Positions 25,195-33,950 of a stretch of 64,000 nt of DNA are shown here, in pieces; the first letter of the stretch is position 1, and the number at the start of each line of letters is the position of its first letter. This DNA comes from Collinsella sp. (lineage in GTDB: Bacteria; Actinomycetota; Coriobacteriia; Coriobacteriales; Coriobacteriaceae). The position numbers and the translations under genes are program-made. The stretch covers positions 38,582 through 102,581 of the forward strand of contig DXMF01000037.1 in assembly GCA_019414345.1 (NCBI GenBank). Reading direction: 5' to 3'. Under the pieces are notes generated by a model. The model was not told the origin of the DNA. It worked only from the letters and a program-made list of their open reading frames with translations, and ran no database searches.

Positions 25195-26556
25195 ATGGAT
25201 ACTGTTCTGAGCGTTCTCTCCTCAGTCTTTTGGGGCCTTTTGATGCTATCCGTCCTCGTGTTTCTGCATGAGGGCGGCCACTTTTTGGCGGCCCGTGCGT
25301 GCGGCGTGCGCGTCACCGAGTTTTTCTTAGGCCTACCGTGCCGCTTTGACATTCATCGTACGTCGCGTCGCATCGGTACCAAGTTTGGCGTGACGCCGCT
25401 GCTGCTGGGTGGCTATGCCGCTATCTGCGGTATGGACCCGACCGATGTCTCGTGCGCCGACCGTGTGCTTGCGGCGATCTATCGTCATGGTCGCGTTTCG
25501 GTTGCAGACCTTTCCGTCGAGCTGGAACTGCCCGAGGAGGATGTTCTCGAGGCTTGTGCCTTGCTTTTGGGCTGGGGTTCCATTGCGCCTTGGTACGAGG
25601 AAGGGGAGAAGCCTTCACCCAGCTATTATCCGGTTAGGTACCAGACGCTGCCGCGCGATGCTGCAGGATATACCACCTTTGACGGCCGCAAGTTCGATCG
25701 AGAGCATGCGACTGCCGAGGGCGATGTGTGGGAGCTGCCGGTCACTGCTTCGGAGTTCTTCGAGCAGGAGCGTTCGCATACCTATCTGGGCCAGGGTTTT
25801 CTCAAGCGTGCCTTTATGCTGCTCGCGGGCATTCTCGTCAATATCCTGACGGGCTTTTTGCTGCTTATGAGCATCTACTCTATCGCCGGCGTATCGGTGC
25901 CGGTCGATAGCAATGTGATCGGTCAGGTTGAAGAAGGCTCTATAGCCGCCAAGGCGGGCATTGAGGCCGGCGACGCTATTCTTAGTGTCGATGGCGTGTC
26001 CTGCTCCAGCTGGATGGATGTGTATGATGCCATCGGCAAGGCTGCCGGTCAGGACGATATCGCCATTGAGTACCAGCGCGACGGTAAGAAACTTTCGACC
26101 TCGGTCGCGCTCAGGGAGGGCGAGCGTTTGGGCGTTTATGCCTCCACGCAAGTGGTCCATTTGGACCCTATCACCTCGGCGCGCCTGTCGTTCTCCTATG
26201 TTCAGCAGACTGCCGAGGGCGTTATGCGCCTGCTGCAACCGCAGCATACGATGGAGATACTCGATCAGTCCAGCTCGATTGTTGGCATCAGCGTCATGTC
26301 TTCTCAGGCGGCTGCCGCCGGTCCCGCGACATTCTTAACGTTTGCCGCGCTCATCTCGTTCTCGCTGGGCTTTATGAACCTGCTGCCCATTCCGCCGCTC
26401 GACGGGGGAAAGCTGGTTATCGAGATCATTCAAAAGGTCGCCGGTCGCGAGCTGCCACTCAAGGTGCAGACAATCGTCAGTTATGTCGGCATCGCGCTCT
26501 TTGCGCTGCTGTTTGTCTATATGCTTCGTTCCGACGTCCTTCGATTTATTTTGTAG
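25195..26556 (+). CDS. rseP: RseP/RasP-type site-2 protease with insertion domain
   Basis: VLVFLHEGGHFLAARACGVRVTEF contains the HExxH zinc site in helix 1 (residues 25-29); NLLPIPPLDGGKLV near the C-terminus is the second zinc-ligand motif. One PDZ domain (about 238-320) lies between. Site-2 proteases cut transmembrane anti-sigma factors and signal-peptide remnants. Between GGYAAICGMDP (about 82) and FLKRAFMLLAGILVNIL (about 203) there are about 110 extra residues, including ADRVLAAIYRHGRVSVADLS and ELPEEDVLEACALLLGW, which resemble a winged helix. The start is ATG 25195; the nearest AAGGA is 14 bases away, so the ribosome-binding site is weak. Confidence 0.93.
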   Translation: MDTVLSVLSSVFWGLLMLSVLVFLHEGGHFLAARACGVRVTEFFLGLPCRFDIHRTSRRIGTKFGVTPLLLGGYAAICGMDPTDVSCADRVLAAIYRHGRVSVADLSVELELPEEDVLEACALLLGWGSIAPWYEEGEKPSPSYYPVRYQTLPRDAAGYTTFDGRKFDREHATAEGDVWELPVTASEFFEQERSHTYLGQGFLKRAFMLLAGILVNILTGFLLLMSIYSIAGVSVPVDSNVIGQVEEGSIAAKAGIEAGDAILSVDGVSCSSWMDVYDAIGKAAGQDDIAIEYQRDGKKLSTSVALREGERLGVYASTQVVHLDPITSARLSFSYVQQTAEGVMRLLQPQHTMEILDQSSSIVGISVMSSQAAAAGPATFLTFAALISFSLGFMNLLPIPPLDGGKLVIEIIQKVAGRELPLKVQTIVSYVGIALFALLFVYMLRSDVLRFIL

Positions 26557-26569
26557 GGGAGTGTTTGGA

Positions 26570-27652
26570 TTGTCTTTGTCCCATCCTTTGCCGCGCGAGC
26601 TGACGCGCCCCGTGTTTGTGGGCGACGTGCAGATAGGCGGCGGCGCTCCGGTGGTGGTTCAGTCCATGACCTGCACCGATACCGCCGACGCCCAGGCAAC
26701 GCTTGCTCAAGTGCGTGCGCTTGCCCAGGCGGGTTGCGATGTTGTGCGCGTGAGCGTGCCCACTGAGGCTGCGCTCGAGGGCTTTCGCACGATTTGTGCG
26801 GAGTCTCCGGTGCCGATCGTTGCCGATATCCACTTTAACCATAAGCTCGCCATTGGCGCCGTGGAGGCCGGTGCCGCTAAGCTCCGCATCAATCCCGGCA
26901 ACATTGGCGATTGGGCCAAGGTCGATGCCGTGATCGATGCCGCGGGCGCCGCTGGGTGCGCGATTCGCATTGGCGTGAACGCCGGCTCGCTTGAGCAGGA
27001 TATCGCCGAGCGCGATGACCTTACGCAGCCCGAAAAGCTTGTGATGTCGAGCGAGCGTTTCGTCAAACATTTTGAGGATCGCGGCTTTACCAATATCGTG
27101 CTTTCCGCCAAGGCTCATAGCGTGTCCACGACGCTTGACACCTATCGTGCCCTGTCGCGCGAAATCCCCCATGTTCCGCTTCATTTGGGCGTGACTGAGG
27201 CCGGAACCAAGCTCCAGGGCACCATTAAGAGCTCTGTGGGCCTGGGAATTTTGCTTTCCGAGGGCATTGGCGACACCATGCGCGTCTCGCTCACGGCCGA
27301 TCCGGTCGAGGAGCCGCCGGTCGCCTGGGGTATCCTGCAGTCGCTGGGTCTTCGCCGCCGTGGCCCCGAGATCGTATCGTGCCCCACGTGCGCTCGCTGC
27401 CAGGTTAACCTCATTCCTATCGCCGAGGAGGTCACCGAGCGGCTTAAGAACTACTCCGCGCCGCTTTCGATTGCCGTGATGGGCTGTGCGGTCAATGGCC
27501 CCGGCGAGGCCTCTGACGCCGACTTGGGTGTTGCCTGCGGACGAGGTCAGGGCCTGCTCTTTTCGCACGGCCAGATCATTGGTAAAGTAGCTGAGGACCA
27601 AATTGTCGACGCGCTAATGGCCGAGGTCGACAAGCTTATTGAGGAGAAATAA
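26570..27652 (+). CDS. ispG: 4-hydroxy-3-methylbut-2-en-1-yl diphosphate synthase
   Basis: GGAPVVVQSMTCTDTADAQATLAQ and VADIHFNHKLAI belong to the TIM-barrel domain; CPTCARCQVN and MGCAVNGPGEASDADLGVA supply the Cys ligands and Glu of the 4Fe-4S cluster. IspG reduces MEcPP to HMBPP. The start is probably TTG 26570, nine bases after GGGGA; GTG 26561 directly abuts that site. About 360 residues, the short bacterial form. Confidence 0.95.
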   Translation: MSLSHPLPRELTRPVFVGDVQIGGGAPVVVQSMTCTDTADAQATLAQVRALAQAGCDVVRVSVPTEAALEGFRTICAESPVPIVADIHFNHKLAIGAVEAGAAKLRINPGNIGDWAKVDAVIDAAGAAGCAIRIGVNAGSLEQDIAERDDLTQPEKLVMSSERFVKHFEDRGFTNIVLSAKAHSVSTTLDTYRALSREIPHVPLHLGVTEAGTKLQGTIKSSVGLGILLSEGIGDTMRVSLTADPVEEPPVAWGILQSLGLRRRGPEIVSCPTCARCQVNLIPIAEEVTERLKNYSAPLSIAVMGCAVNGPGEASDADLGVACGRGQGLLFSHGQIIGKVAEDQIVDALMAEVDKLIEEK

Positions 27653-29374
27653 ATGACTCGAGCAATGTATATGTCTAAGCTTTATGCTCCGACGCTCAAA
27701 GAGGATCCGGCCGACGCCGAGCTTGCGAGCCATCGCCTGCTGCTTCGTGCCGGCATGATTCGCAAGGAGGCCGCCGGTCTCTATTCCTATCTGCCGCTTG
27801 CTTGGCGCTCGATTCGCAAGATCGAGAACATCGTGCGCGACGAGATGGATGCTGCCGGCGCCCAGGAGCTCATGATGCCCATCATGGTCGATGCCGAGCT
27901 GTGGCGTGAGTCCGGCCGTATCGATGCCTATGGCAAGGAGCTCGTGCGCTTTGATGACCGCCACGGCCGCGAGTTCGTGCTCGGCCCCACGCACGAGGAG
28001 ACCGTGACCGCCTTGGTGCGCAATGAACTGCGTTCCTACAAGCAGCTGCCGGTGAATCTCTATCACATCCAGGATAAGTTCCGCGACGAATTCCGTCCCC
28101 GCTTTGGCCTGATGCGCGGTCGCGAGTTCATCATGAAGGACGCCTACAGCTTCTCTGCCACGCAGGAGAGCCTGCAGGAGGAGTACGACAAGATGAAGCA
28201 GGCCTACGCCAATATCTGCGAGCGCTGCTACATCAAGGCCCTGCCCGTCGTCGCCGATTCCGGCGAGATCGGCGGTGACACCTCCGTCGAGTATATGGCG
28301 CTGGCCGAGGCCGGCGAGGCTTCGCTGGTCTACTGCGACGATTGCGGCTTTGCTGCCGACGACGAGGCGGCAAGCACCAAGGTCGTTGTGACCGAGGGTC
28401 CCGGCGACGGTACGCTCACCAAGGTCGAGACTCCGGGCATGGGCACCATCGAGGCCGTTGCCAAGTTCTTTGGGCTCCCCGAGAACGGCACGCGCAAGTC
28501 CCTGGCGCTGATCGATGCCGAGGGTAAGCCCGTTGTGGCCATCGTTCCGGGCGATCACGAGCTCAACGACTGCAAGGCCGAGCACGTCTTTGGCAGGGGC
28601 TATCGCATGATGACCGACGAGGAGCTCCAGACCTACGGTCTGCATAAGGGCTTTATCGGACCGGTTAACCTTCCCGAGGGCATTCGTCTGGTCTGCGACG
28701 AGAGCCTGCGTGAGTCCAAGCAGTGGGCCTGCGGTGCCAACGAGGTCGACTATCACTTTACCGGTGCCTGCCCCGAGCGCGATTTTACCGTCGACGAGTG
28801 GGCCGATCTGGTCACCGTCGTCGCCGGCGATCCCTGCCCGCACTGCGGCAAGCCGCTCTCCGCTGCCCGCGGTATCGAGGTCTCCCAGGTCTTCCAGCTG
28901 GGCACCAAGTATTCCGAGGCCATGGGTGCCACCTTTATGGACGAGGATGGCAAGGAAAAGCCGCTTATCATGGGCTGCTACGGCGTTGGCGTGTCCCGCT
29001 CGCTTGCTGCGGTCGTGGAGCAGCACAACGACGAGCACGGTATCGTCTGGCCGGTCTCCGTTGCCCCGTACGAGGTCGCGGTGATTCCGCTCGATCCCAA
29101 GAAGGAGGAGTGCGCTACCGTCTGCGACCAAATCGTTGAGGGTCTGTGCGCCGAGGGTATCGAGGTTGTCGTGGATGACCGCGACGAGCGCCCCGGCTTT
29201 AAGTTTGCCGACAACGACCTTATGGGCTTCCCGTATCAGGTAGTGCTCGGCAAGCGCGGTCTTAAGAACGGCACTGTCGAGCTCAAGGACCGTGCCACGG
29301 GCGAGCGCGAGGACGTGGCGATCGATGAGGTCGTCGCCAAGGTTTCCGAGCTTGTGAAGGCAGCACGCCGTTAA
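27653..29374 (+). CDS. proS: Prolyl-tRNA synthetase
   Basis: Class II motifs are visible: RAGMIRKEAAGLYSYLPLAWRSIRKIE, RDEFRPRFGLMRGREFIMKDAYSF (motif 2) and GVGVSRSLAAVVEQHND (motif 3), followed by the anticodon-binding domain. Residues of about 230-410 form the YbaK-like editing insertion that clears Ala-tRNA-Pro. At 573 residues it is the bacterial type. Its ATG directly follows the ispG stop. Confidence 0.97.
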   Translation: MTRAMYMSKLYAPTLKEDPADAELASHRLLLRAGMIRKEAAGLYSYLPLAWRSIRKIENIVRDEMDAAGAQELMMPIMVDAELWRESGRIDAYGKELVRFDDRHGREFVLGPTHEETVTALVRNELRSYKQLPVNLYHIQDKFRDEFRPRFGLMRGREFIMKDAYSFSATQESLQEEYDKMKQAYANICERCYIKALPVVADSGEIGGDTSVEYMALAEAGEASLVYCDDCGFAADDEAASTKVVVTEGPGDGTLTKVETPGMGTIEAVAKFFGLPENGTRKSLALIDAEGKPVVAIVPGDHELNDCKAEHVFGRGYRMMTDEELQTYGLHKGFIGPVNLPEGIRLVCDESLRESKQWACGANEVDYHFTGACPERDFTVDEWADLVTVVAGDPCPHCGKPLSAARGIEVSQVFQLGTKYSEAMGATFMDEDGKEKPLIMGCYGVGVSRSLAAVVEQHNDEHGIVWPVSVAPYEVAVIPLDPKKEECATVCDQIVEGLCAEGIEVVVDDRDERPGFKFADNDLMGFPYQVVLGKRGLKNGTVELKDRATGEREDVAIDEVVAKVSELVKAARR

Positions 29375-29407
29375 TCGACATTTCTGCAAGTAGATGTAAT
29401 TGCAGGC

Positions 29408-29452
29408 CTGCTCCGCATCTCTCTTAGGATGAGATGCGGAGCAGTCTTTTTT
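29408..29452 (+). terminator. Intrinsic terminator after proS
   Basis: A perfect 14-bp stem (29408-29421 with 29431-29444) followed by TCTTTTTT. Strong end to the pyrH-proS operon. Confidence 0.95.
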
Positions 29453-29476
29453 GTTGCGTGAATAAGCTCGACGGGT

Positions 29477-29520
29477 AAAGGAAAACCCCACAGCCCAAAT
29501 GAGCTGCGGGGTTTTCCTTT
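29477..29520 (-). terminator. Terminator of the minus-strand kinase gene (bidirectional)
   Basis: A long stem (29477-29494 with 29503-29520, one mismatch) with A/T runs at both ends. In the minus direction it follows the kinase gene ending at 29553. Confidence 0.85.
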
Positions 29521-29552
29521 GTGCCTCCGATGCGAAATGAATCGCTCAGATA

Positions 29553-30317
29553 TTACTGATAATCGACGACGTCGATCCAGTTCTTAAGGAACTCATCGTT
29601 CACGTTGCGCTTACGAGCGAGCTCGGAAGCAGCGACGATGCTCGTCCACTGACGCACGACCTGCATGGGCATGTCGGCGCGGTCGCAGTAGAGCTCCAGA
29701 TAGGCCTCGGCCTGGTCCTTGCTGTTGAGGGCAAAGAGCAGGTAGGTGGTGGCAACGTCGGCAGCAGGGGAGCCCTGGGTGGCATGTGCCCAGTCGCAGA
29801 CGTACAGCTGGCCGTCGTCGCCGACGATGACGTTGGAGGGGTTGAAGTCGCCGTGGCAGACCTTGAACTCCTTGGTCATGCCGTCCAGACGCTCCTGAAG
29901 GTTGTAGCGCGTGGTGGCATTGAGCTGATCGAGGCTGTCGATCATGCGGGCGAACTTATCGCGCTGACGGTTGAGCAGCGGGGAGGTGTAGCCGTGGATC
30001 TCGATCTGGAGGTCGACGAACATCTCGAGGTACTCACCAAAGCGCTGGGGCTCGGCAGTCATCTTCTCGGCAAGGGTGGTGCCCGGAACCTTCTCGGTCA
30101 CGAGAGCCCAGCCGTTGGCGTTCTCGAGCTGAGAAACCTCGAGAGCCTTGGGGCTGCGGATGCCGCACTCATTGATGCGGGCAAGATTCAAAGCCTCGTT
30201 GAACACGTCGGAGACGGGCTTGGTCTCGTTAAAGACCTTGACGATCTTGTCGCCCAGGTCGTAAACGACCTTGTTGCCGCGACGGACGAGCTCGGTCTTG
30301 GAATCGGGGAGCAGCAT
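29553..30317 (-). CDS. Aminoglycoside phosphotransferase-fold small-molecule kinase
   Basis: The 254-residue protein has the APH/choline-kinase core: an N-lobe beta pattern (GNKVVYDLGDKIVKVF), an ALVTEKVPG hinge, then KVCHGDFNPSNVIV (catalytic HGDxxxxN) and LYVCDWAHATQGSPAADVA (DxD-like metal motif). Members phosphorylate small alcohols or sugars; the substrate cannot be told from sequence, and antibiotic resistance should not be assumed. It lies 88 bases downstream of adhE on the same strand with its own AAAGGA site, so it may be co-transcribed despite the hairpin between them. Confidence 0.8.
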   Translation of the reverse strand: MLLPDSKTELVRRGNKVVYDLGDKIVKVFNETKPVSDVFNEALNLARINECGIRSPKALEVSQLENANGWALVTEKVPGTTLAEKMTAEPQRFGEYLEMFVDLQIEIHGYTSPLLNRQRDKFARMIDSLDQLNATTRYNLQERLDGMTKEFKVCHGDFNPSNVIVGDDGQLYVCDWAHATQGSPAADVATTYLLFALNSKDQAEAYLELYCDRADMPMQVVRQWTSIVAASELARKRNVNDEFLKNWIDVVDYQ

Positions 30318-30350
30318 GATTGCATCCTTTCAACGATGCGATAGAAGCAA

Positions 30351-30386
30351 CGGCGGGGGCGTGCGTACACCCGTGCACCCCCGCCG
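30351..30386 (-). terminator. Hairpin between adhE and the kinase gene
   Basis: CGGCGGGGGCGTGC (30351-30364) pairs with GCACCCCCGCCG (30375-30386) with a small bulge. It follows adhE on the minus strand but has only a weak T-rich tail, so it may be a partial terminator or an RNA-stabilising 3' structure. Confidence 0.5.
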
Positions 30387-30405
30387 CAAATAACCGTGCT
30401 AAAAA

Positions 30406-33054
30406 CTAGCAGACGGCGTAGTCCTGGGGCTCGCGGCCGTAGTAGGCGTCCAGGTAGAGCTCCTTGATCTCGCTCATGAGCGGGTAGCGCGGGTTAGCGC
30501 CGGTGCACTGGTCGTTGAATGCCTGCTCGGTCATCTCGTCGAGGGTGTCGAGGAAGTACTGCTCGTCAACACCGTAGTCGGCGATGGTCTTCTTGACGCC
30601 GATGAAGTCCTTGAGCTCCTCGAGCTTCGTGATGAAGTTCTCGAAGACCTCCTTGTCGTCCTTGCCCTCGATGCCGCAGTACTTGGCCATCTCGGCGTAG
30701 TTGTGCAGCGCGTTGGGGTAAGGATACTGGGAGAAGGTACCCATCTTGACGGGAGCCTCGGCGGCGTTGTAGCGCATAACGCGGGTCAGGATGACGGCGT
30801 TTGCGAGGCCGTGGGGCAGGTGATGGAAAGCGCCGAGCTTGTGGGCCATGGAGTGGTTGAGGCCCAGGAAGGCGTTGGCGAAGGCCATACCGGCCATGCA
30901 GGAGGCGTTGTGCATCTCCTCGCGGGCATGCGGGTCCTTGGCGCCGTTCGTGAAGCTGGAGGGCAGGTTCTCGAAGACGAGCTTGGCAGCGCGCTCGGAG
31001 AGGCCCTTGGTGTAGTCGGAAGCCATGATGGAGACGTAGGACTCGATGGCGTGGGTCATGACGTCGATGCCGGAGGCAGCGGTCAGGCCGCGCGGGGCGG
31101 TCATGCAGTTGTCGGCGTCGACGATAGCCATGTTGGGGAGCAGCGCGTAGTCGGCGAGCGGCCACTTGATGCCGGTCTCCTTGTCGGTGATGATGGCGAA
31201 CGGCGTGCACTCGGAGCCGGTACCCGAAGAGGTCGGGACGGCAACGAAGTAGGCCTTCTTGCCCATCTCGGGGAAGGTGAAGATACGCTTGCGGATGTCC
31301 ATGAAGTCCATGGCCATGTCCTCAAACTTGCACTCGGGGTGCTCGTACATCATCCACATGATCTTGCCGGCGTCCATAGCGGAGCCACCGCCGACGGCGA
31401 TGATAACGTCCGGCTCAAAGAGAGCCATCTGCTTGGCGCCGCGACGTGCGCACTGCAGCGACGGATCGGGCTCGACGTCGTAGAAGCAGTCGTGGGCGAT
31501 GCCCATCTCGTCGAGCTTGGCCTCGATGGCGCGGGTGTTGCCATTCTTGAAGAGGAACTGGTCGGTGACGATGAAGGCGCGCTTCTTGCCCATGACGTTG
31601 CCCAGCTCGTCGAGGGCGACGGGCGTGGAACCCTTCTTAAAGTAGACCTTCTCGGGAGCGCGGAACCACAGCATGTTCTCACGGCGCTCGGCCACAGTCT
31701 TAACGTTGATCAAGTGCTTCACCCCAACGTTCTCGGAGACGGAGTTGCCGCCCCAGGAGCCGCAGCCCAGGGTCAGAGACGGCTTCATGCCAAAGTTGTA
31801 CAGGTCACCGATGCCGCCGTGCGAAGACGGGGTGTTGATGACGATACGGCAGGCCTTCATGACGTGCTCGAACAGGCTGATCTTCTCGGCCTGGGCGGGG
31901 TGCACGTACAGAGAGGCGGTGTGGCCCGGGCCACCGGCGAGCACCAGGTGCTCGGCCTTGTCGACGGCCTCCTGGAAGTCCTTGGCGTGGTACATGGCCA
32001 GGACCGGGGAGAGCTTCTCGTGGGATAACTCCTCCTTGGCGGGGTCGGTAGAGGTGACCTCGGCGATCAGGATCTTGGTCTTGGCGGGAACCTCGATGCC
32101 GGCGAGCTCGGCGATCTTGGCGGCAGCCATGCCGGGGATGCGGTGATCGAGGGCGCCGTTCTTGAACATGGCAGCACGCAGGGCCTCCATCTCGGCACCC
32201 TGCTTGACGAAGTAGCAACCGCGCTTCTGGAACTCGGCCTTGACCTGGTCATAGATGGTGTCGATGACGGTCACGGACTGCTCGGAAGCGCAGATCATGC
32301 CGTTGTCGAAGGTCTTGGAGTGGATGATGGAGTTGACGGCGAGCAGCACGTCGGCGGTGTCGTCGATGACGACCGGGGTGTTACCGGCGCCAACGCCCAG
32401 GGCGGGCTTGCCCGAGGAGTAAGCGGCCTTGACCATGCCCGGGCCACCGGTGGCGAGGATGATGTCGACGTCGCGCATGACCATGTTGGTCAGCTCGATG
32501 GAGGGGACATCAACCCAGCCGATGATGCCCTCGGGGGCACCGGCCTTGACGGCGGCGTCAAGCACGAGCTTGGCAGCGGCGATGGTGCACTTGGCGGCAG
32601 CCGGGTGCGGGGAGATGATGATGGCGTTGCGGGTCTTCAGGCTGATCAGCGTCTTGAAGATCGCGGTAGAAGTGGGGTTGGTCGTCGGGATGACGGCGCC
32701 CACGATGCCGATGGGCTCGGCGATCTTGGTGATGCCGTAAGCCTCGTCGCGCTCCAGGACACCACAGGTCTTGGTGTTCTTGTAAGCGTTGTAGATGTAC
32801 TCTGCGGCGTAGTGGTTCTTGATGACCTTGTCCTCAAGAACGCCGCGGCCGGTCTCCTCGATGGCCATCTTCGCCAACGGGATACGAGCCTTGTTGGCAG
32901 CCATGGCGGCCTCATAGAAGATCTTGTCGACCTGCTCCTGCGTGTACGTAGCAAAAAGCGCCTGGGCCTCTCGCATCTGAGCGAGCTTAGCCTCAAGCGC
33001 CTCTACGTTGTCCACAATTGCGGGAGTAGTGTTTTCCGGTGACTTTTTCACCAT
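30406..33054 (-). CDS. adhE: Bifunctional acetaldehyde-CoA/alcohol dehydrogenase
   Basis: The N-terminal aldehyde dehydrogenase half has the nucleophile in TFDNGMICASEQSV and GVGAGNTPVVID; the C-terminal iron-dependent alcohol dehydrogenase half has VGGGSAMDAGK and the iron-binding HSMAHKLGAFHHLPHG. At 882 residues it is a full AdhE, which turns acetyl-CoA to ethanol with two NADH and forms spirosomes. GGAGA precedes ATG 33054. An extended -10 and a 12-bp inverted repeat lie upstream, fitting redox or carbon control. Confidence 0.97.
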   Translation of the reverse strand: MVKKSPENTTPAIVDNVEALEAKLAQMREAQALFATYTQEQVDKIFYEAAMAANKARIPLAKMAIEETGRGVLEDKVIKNHYAAEYIYNAYKNTKTCGVLERDEAYGITKIAEPIGIVGAVIPTTNPTSTAIFKTLISLKTRNAIIISPHPAAAKCTIAAAKLVLDAAVKAGAPEGIIGWVDVPSIELTNMVMRDVDIILATGGPGMVKAAYSSGKPALGVGAGNTPVVIDDTADVLLAVNSIIHSKTFDNGMICASEQSVTVIDTIYDQVKAEFQKRGCYFVKQGAEMEALRAAMFKNGALDHRIPGMAAAKIAELAGIEVPAKTKILIAEVTSTDPAKEELSHEKLSPVLAMYHAKDFQEAVDKAEHLVLAGGPGHTASLYVHPAQAEKISLFEHVMKACRIVINTPSSHGGIGDLYNFGMKPSLTLGCGSWGGNSVSENVGVKHLINVKTVAERRENMLWFRAPEKVYFKKGSTPVALDELGNVMGKKRAFIVTDQFLFKNGNTRAIEAKLDEMGIAHDCFYDVEPDPSLQCARRGAKQMALFEPDVIIAVGGGSAMDAGKIMWMMYEHPECKFEDMAMDFMDIRKRIFTFPEMGKKAYFVAVPTSSGTGSECTPFAIITDKETGIKWPLADYALLPNMAIVDADNCMTAPRGLTAASGIDVMTHAIESYVSIMASDYTKGLSERAAKLVFENLPSSFTNGAKDPHAREEMHNASCMAGMAFANAFLGLNHSMAHKLGAFHHLPHGLANAVILTRVMRYNAAEAPVKMGTFSQYPYPNALHNYAEMAKYCGIEGKDDKEVFENFITKLEELKDFIGVKKTIADYGVDEQYFLDTLDEMTEQAFNDQCTGANPRYPLMSEIKELYLDAYYGREPQDYAVC

Positions 33055-33094
33055 TTGTGTCTCCTTGCGATCGGAGATTTACCCTACGTCTTGC

Positions 33095-33103
33095 ATGATA
33101 GCA
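33095..33103 (-). promoter_or_regulatory. Extended -10 promoter of adhE
   Basis: On the minus strand TGC TATCAT, 40 bases upstream of the adhE start. The -35 region is poor. Confidence 0.55.
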
Positions 33104-33146
33104 AGAAATTAATCGGCGAACGGTCAGATTCCTGTAAAAGGCACAC

Positions 33147-33176
33147 TAAAACGCTTCAATAAACTGAAGCGTTTTA
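33147..33176 (-). promoter_or_regulatory. 12-bp perfect inverted repeat upstream of adhE
   Basis: TAAAACGCTTCA (33147-33158), six bases, then TGAAGCGTTTTA (33165-33176). It is centred about 64 bases upstream of the adhE -10 box, so it could be an operator. It does not match the Rex consensus. It could alternatively be a second terminator of rpmB. Confidence 0.45.
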
Positions 33177-33190
33177 ACAAAAACTCTTTG

Positions 33191-33209
33191 CCTGTCCCCA
33201 ATGAGTGCA
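33191..33209 (-). repeat. Degenerate copy of the dispersed GGGAC repeat
   Basis: On the minus strand the bases read TGCACTCATTGGGGACAGG, similar to copies A-C (CTCATTTGGGACGGGG-like). It lies just past the rpmB terminator. Confidence 0.35.
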
Positions 33210-33210
33210 A

Positions 33211-33241
33211 AAAGGCGCCCTCCGTAGGGGAGGGCGCCTTT
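33211..33241 (-). terminator. Terminator of rpmB
   Basis: A perfect 13-bp stem (33211-33223 with 33229-33241) followed, on the minus strand, by a T run at 33213-33209. Confidence 0.9.
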
Positions 33242-33309
33242 GGTAAGTTCTATGTGAACGCGAGGTCTTTGACCCGGAGAGTCCGAGGTACTTGTTGGTA
33301 AGACCTTAT

Positions 33310-33498
33310 TTAGGAGCGCGCAACCTTGCCGGACTTAAGGCAGGTGGAGCAAACGTTCATCTTGCGACGGTGGCCATCGACGACGACGTAGACGCGCTGG
33401 ATGTTGGGGCGGAACTTACGGTTGGTGACGCGGTGAGAGTGGCTGATGGAGCGACCGGCAACGGGGTGCTTACCGCAAACTTCGCAAACTTTGGACAT
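33310..33498 (-). CDS. rpmB: 50S ribosomal protein L28
   Basis: MSKVCEVCGKHPVAGRSISHSHR and VDGHRRKMNVCSTCLKSGKV are typical L28, with two CxxC pairs that should bind zinc. The start is the ATG at 33498 with AAGGAGG upstream; the longer frame to 33546 lacks conservation. 62 residues, normal. Confidence 0.96.
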   Translation of the reverse strand: MSKVCEVCGKHPVAGRSISHSHRVTNRKFRPNIQRVYVVVDGHRRKMNVCSTCLKSGKVARS

Positions 33499-33552
33499 AA
33501 CTGACCCTCCTTGGGCGACAAACGAACATGTCGCGTTAACAAACAAGCCTGA

Positions 33553-33561
33553 ACTATAGCA
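33553..33561 (-). promoter_or_regulatory. Extended -10 promoter of rpmB
   Basis: Minus-strand TGC TATAGT, about 55 bases upstream of the rpmB start. Confidence 0.5.
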
Positions 33562-33821
33562 CAGAAGCAGCTCCCTGTGCGTAATCTACACAGAGATATT
33601 TCTCTTTTGGCGATAGTGCCCACGCCACGGCCCTGGACGTAGATCCGATTTGCGTGCAGCAGAGGGGATTATGCCAGCTCGTGTGTGCGTTTTCAAGCTC
33701 GTCCCACAAATATATATAGGTTTATTGGGCATTGGGCTCCGTTTACGGAATGCTCTGTATTTATGCTCGCAATTCAGCTTGAGGTTGGCTACACTATCCC
33801 TTGACCATTAAAGGGGTACGA
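33562..33821. other. Divergent intergenic region between rpmB and the pyr leader
   Basis: About 260 bases with no credible coding frame. It contains an AT-rich patch (ATATATATAGG at about 33711) and must hold the pyr promoter; TACACT at 33790-33795 is a possible -10 but no -35 fits well. Nothing else recognised. Confidence 0.4.
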
Positions 33822-33912
33822 GATACCCATATGGAATTACATAGCTGCCAAAGAGCAGCCCTTCCTGTGGGTGTCTGGTTCCGCTTTGAGCGGTCGGGCA
33901 TCTATTTTTTTG
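33822..33912 (+). promoter_or_regulatory. pyr operon leader with attenuator-like terminator
   Basis: An upstream structure pairs GATACCCA (33822-33829) with TGGGTGTC (33869-33876), GGAA with TTCC (33863-33866), and GCTGC (33845-33849) with GCAGC (33856-33860). A second hairpin (about 33873-33886 with 33890-33901) is followed by seven T (33906-33912). The two share bases 33873-33876, so they compete. This sits directly before pyrR, whose product regulates pyr mRNA in other bacteria. Confidence 0.6.
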
Positions 33913-33950
33913 ACTGTGTCAGCAGTCAAGACATGTGAGGAAGGAGATCG

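Noticed and set aside
29553..30317. Antibiotic resistance phosphotransferase
   Set aside because: The fold fits, but the family is broad and nothing in the sequence or neighbours points to an aminoglycoside substrate.
30703..32028. Plus-strand frame opposite adhE
   Set aside because: Composition matches a codon-bias shadow of adhE; no ribosome-binding site or recognisable domain.
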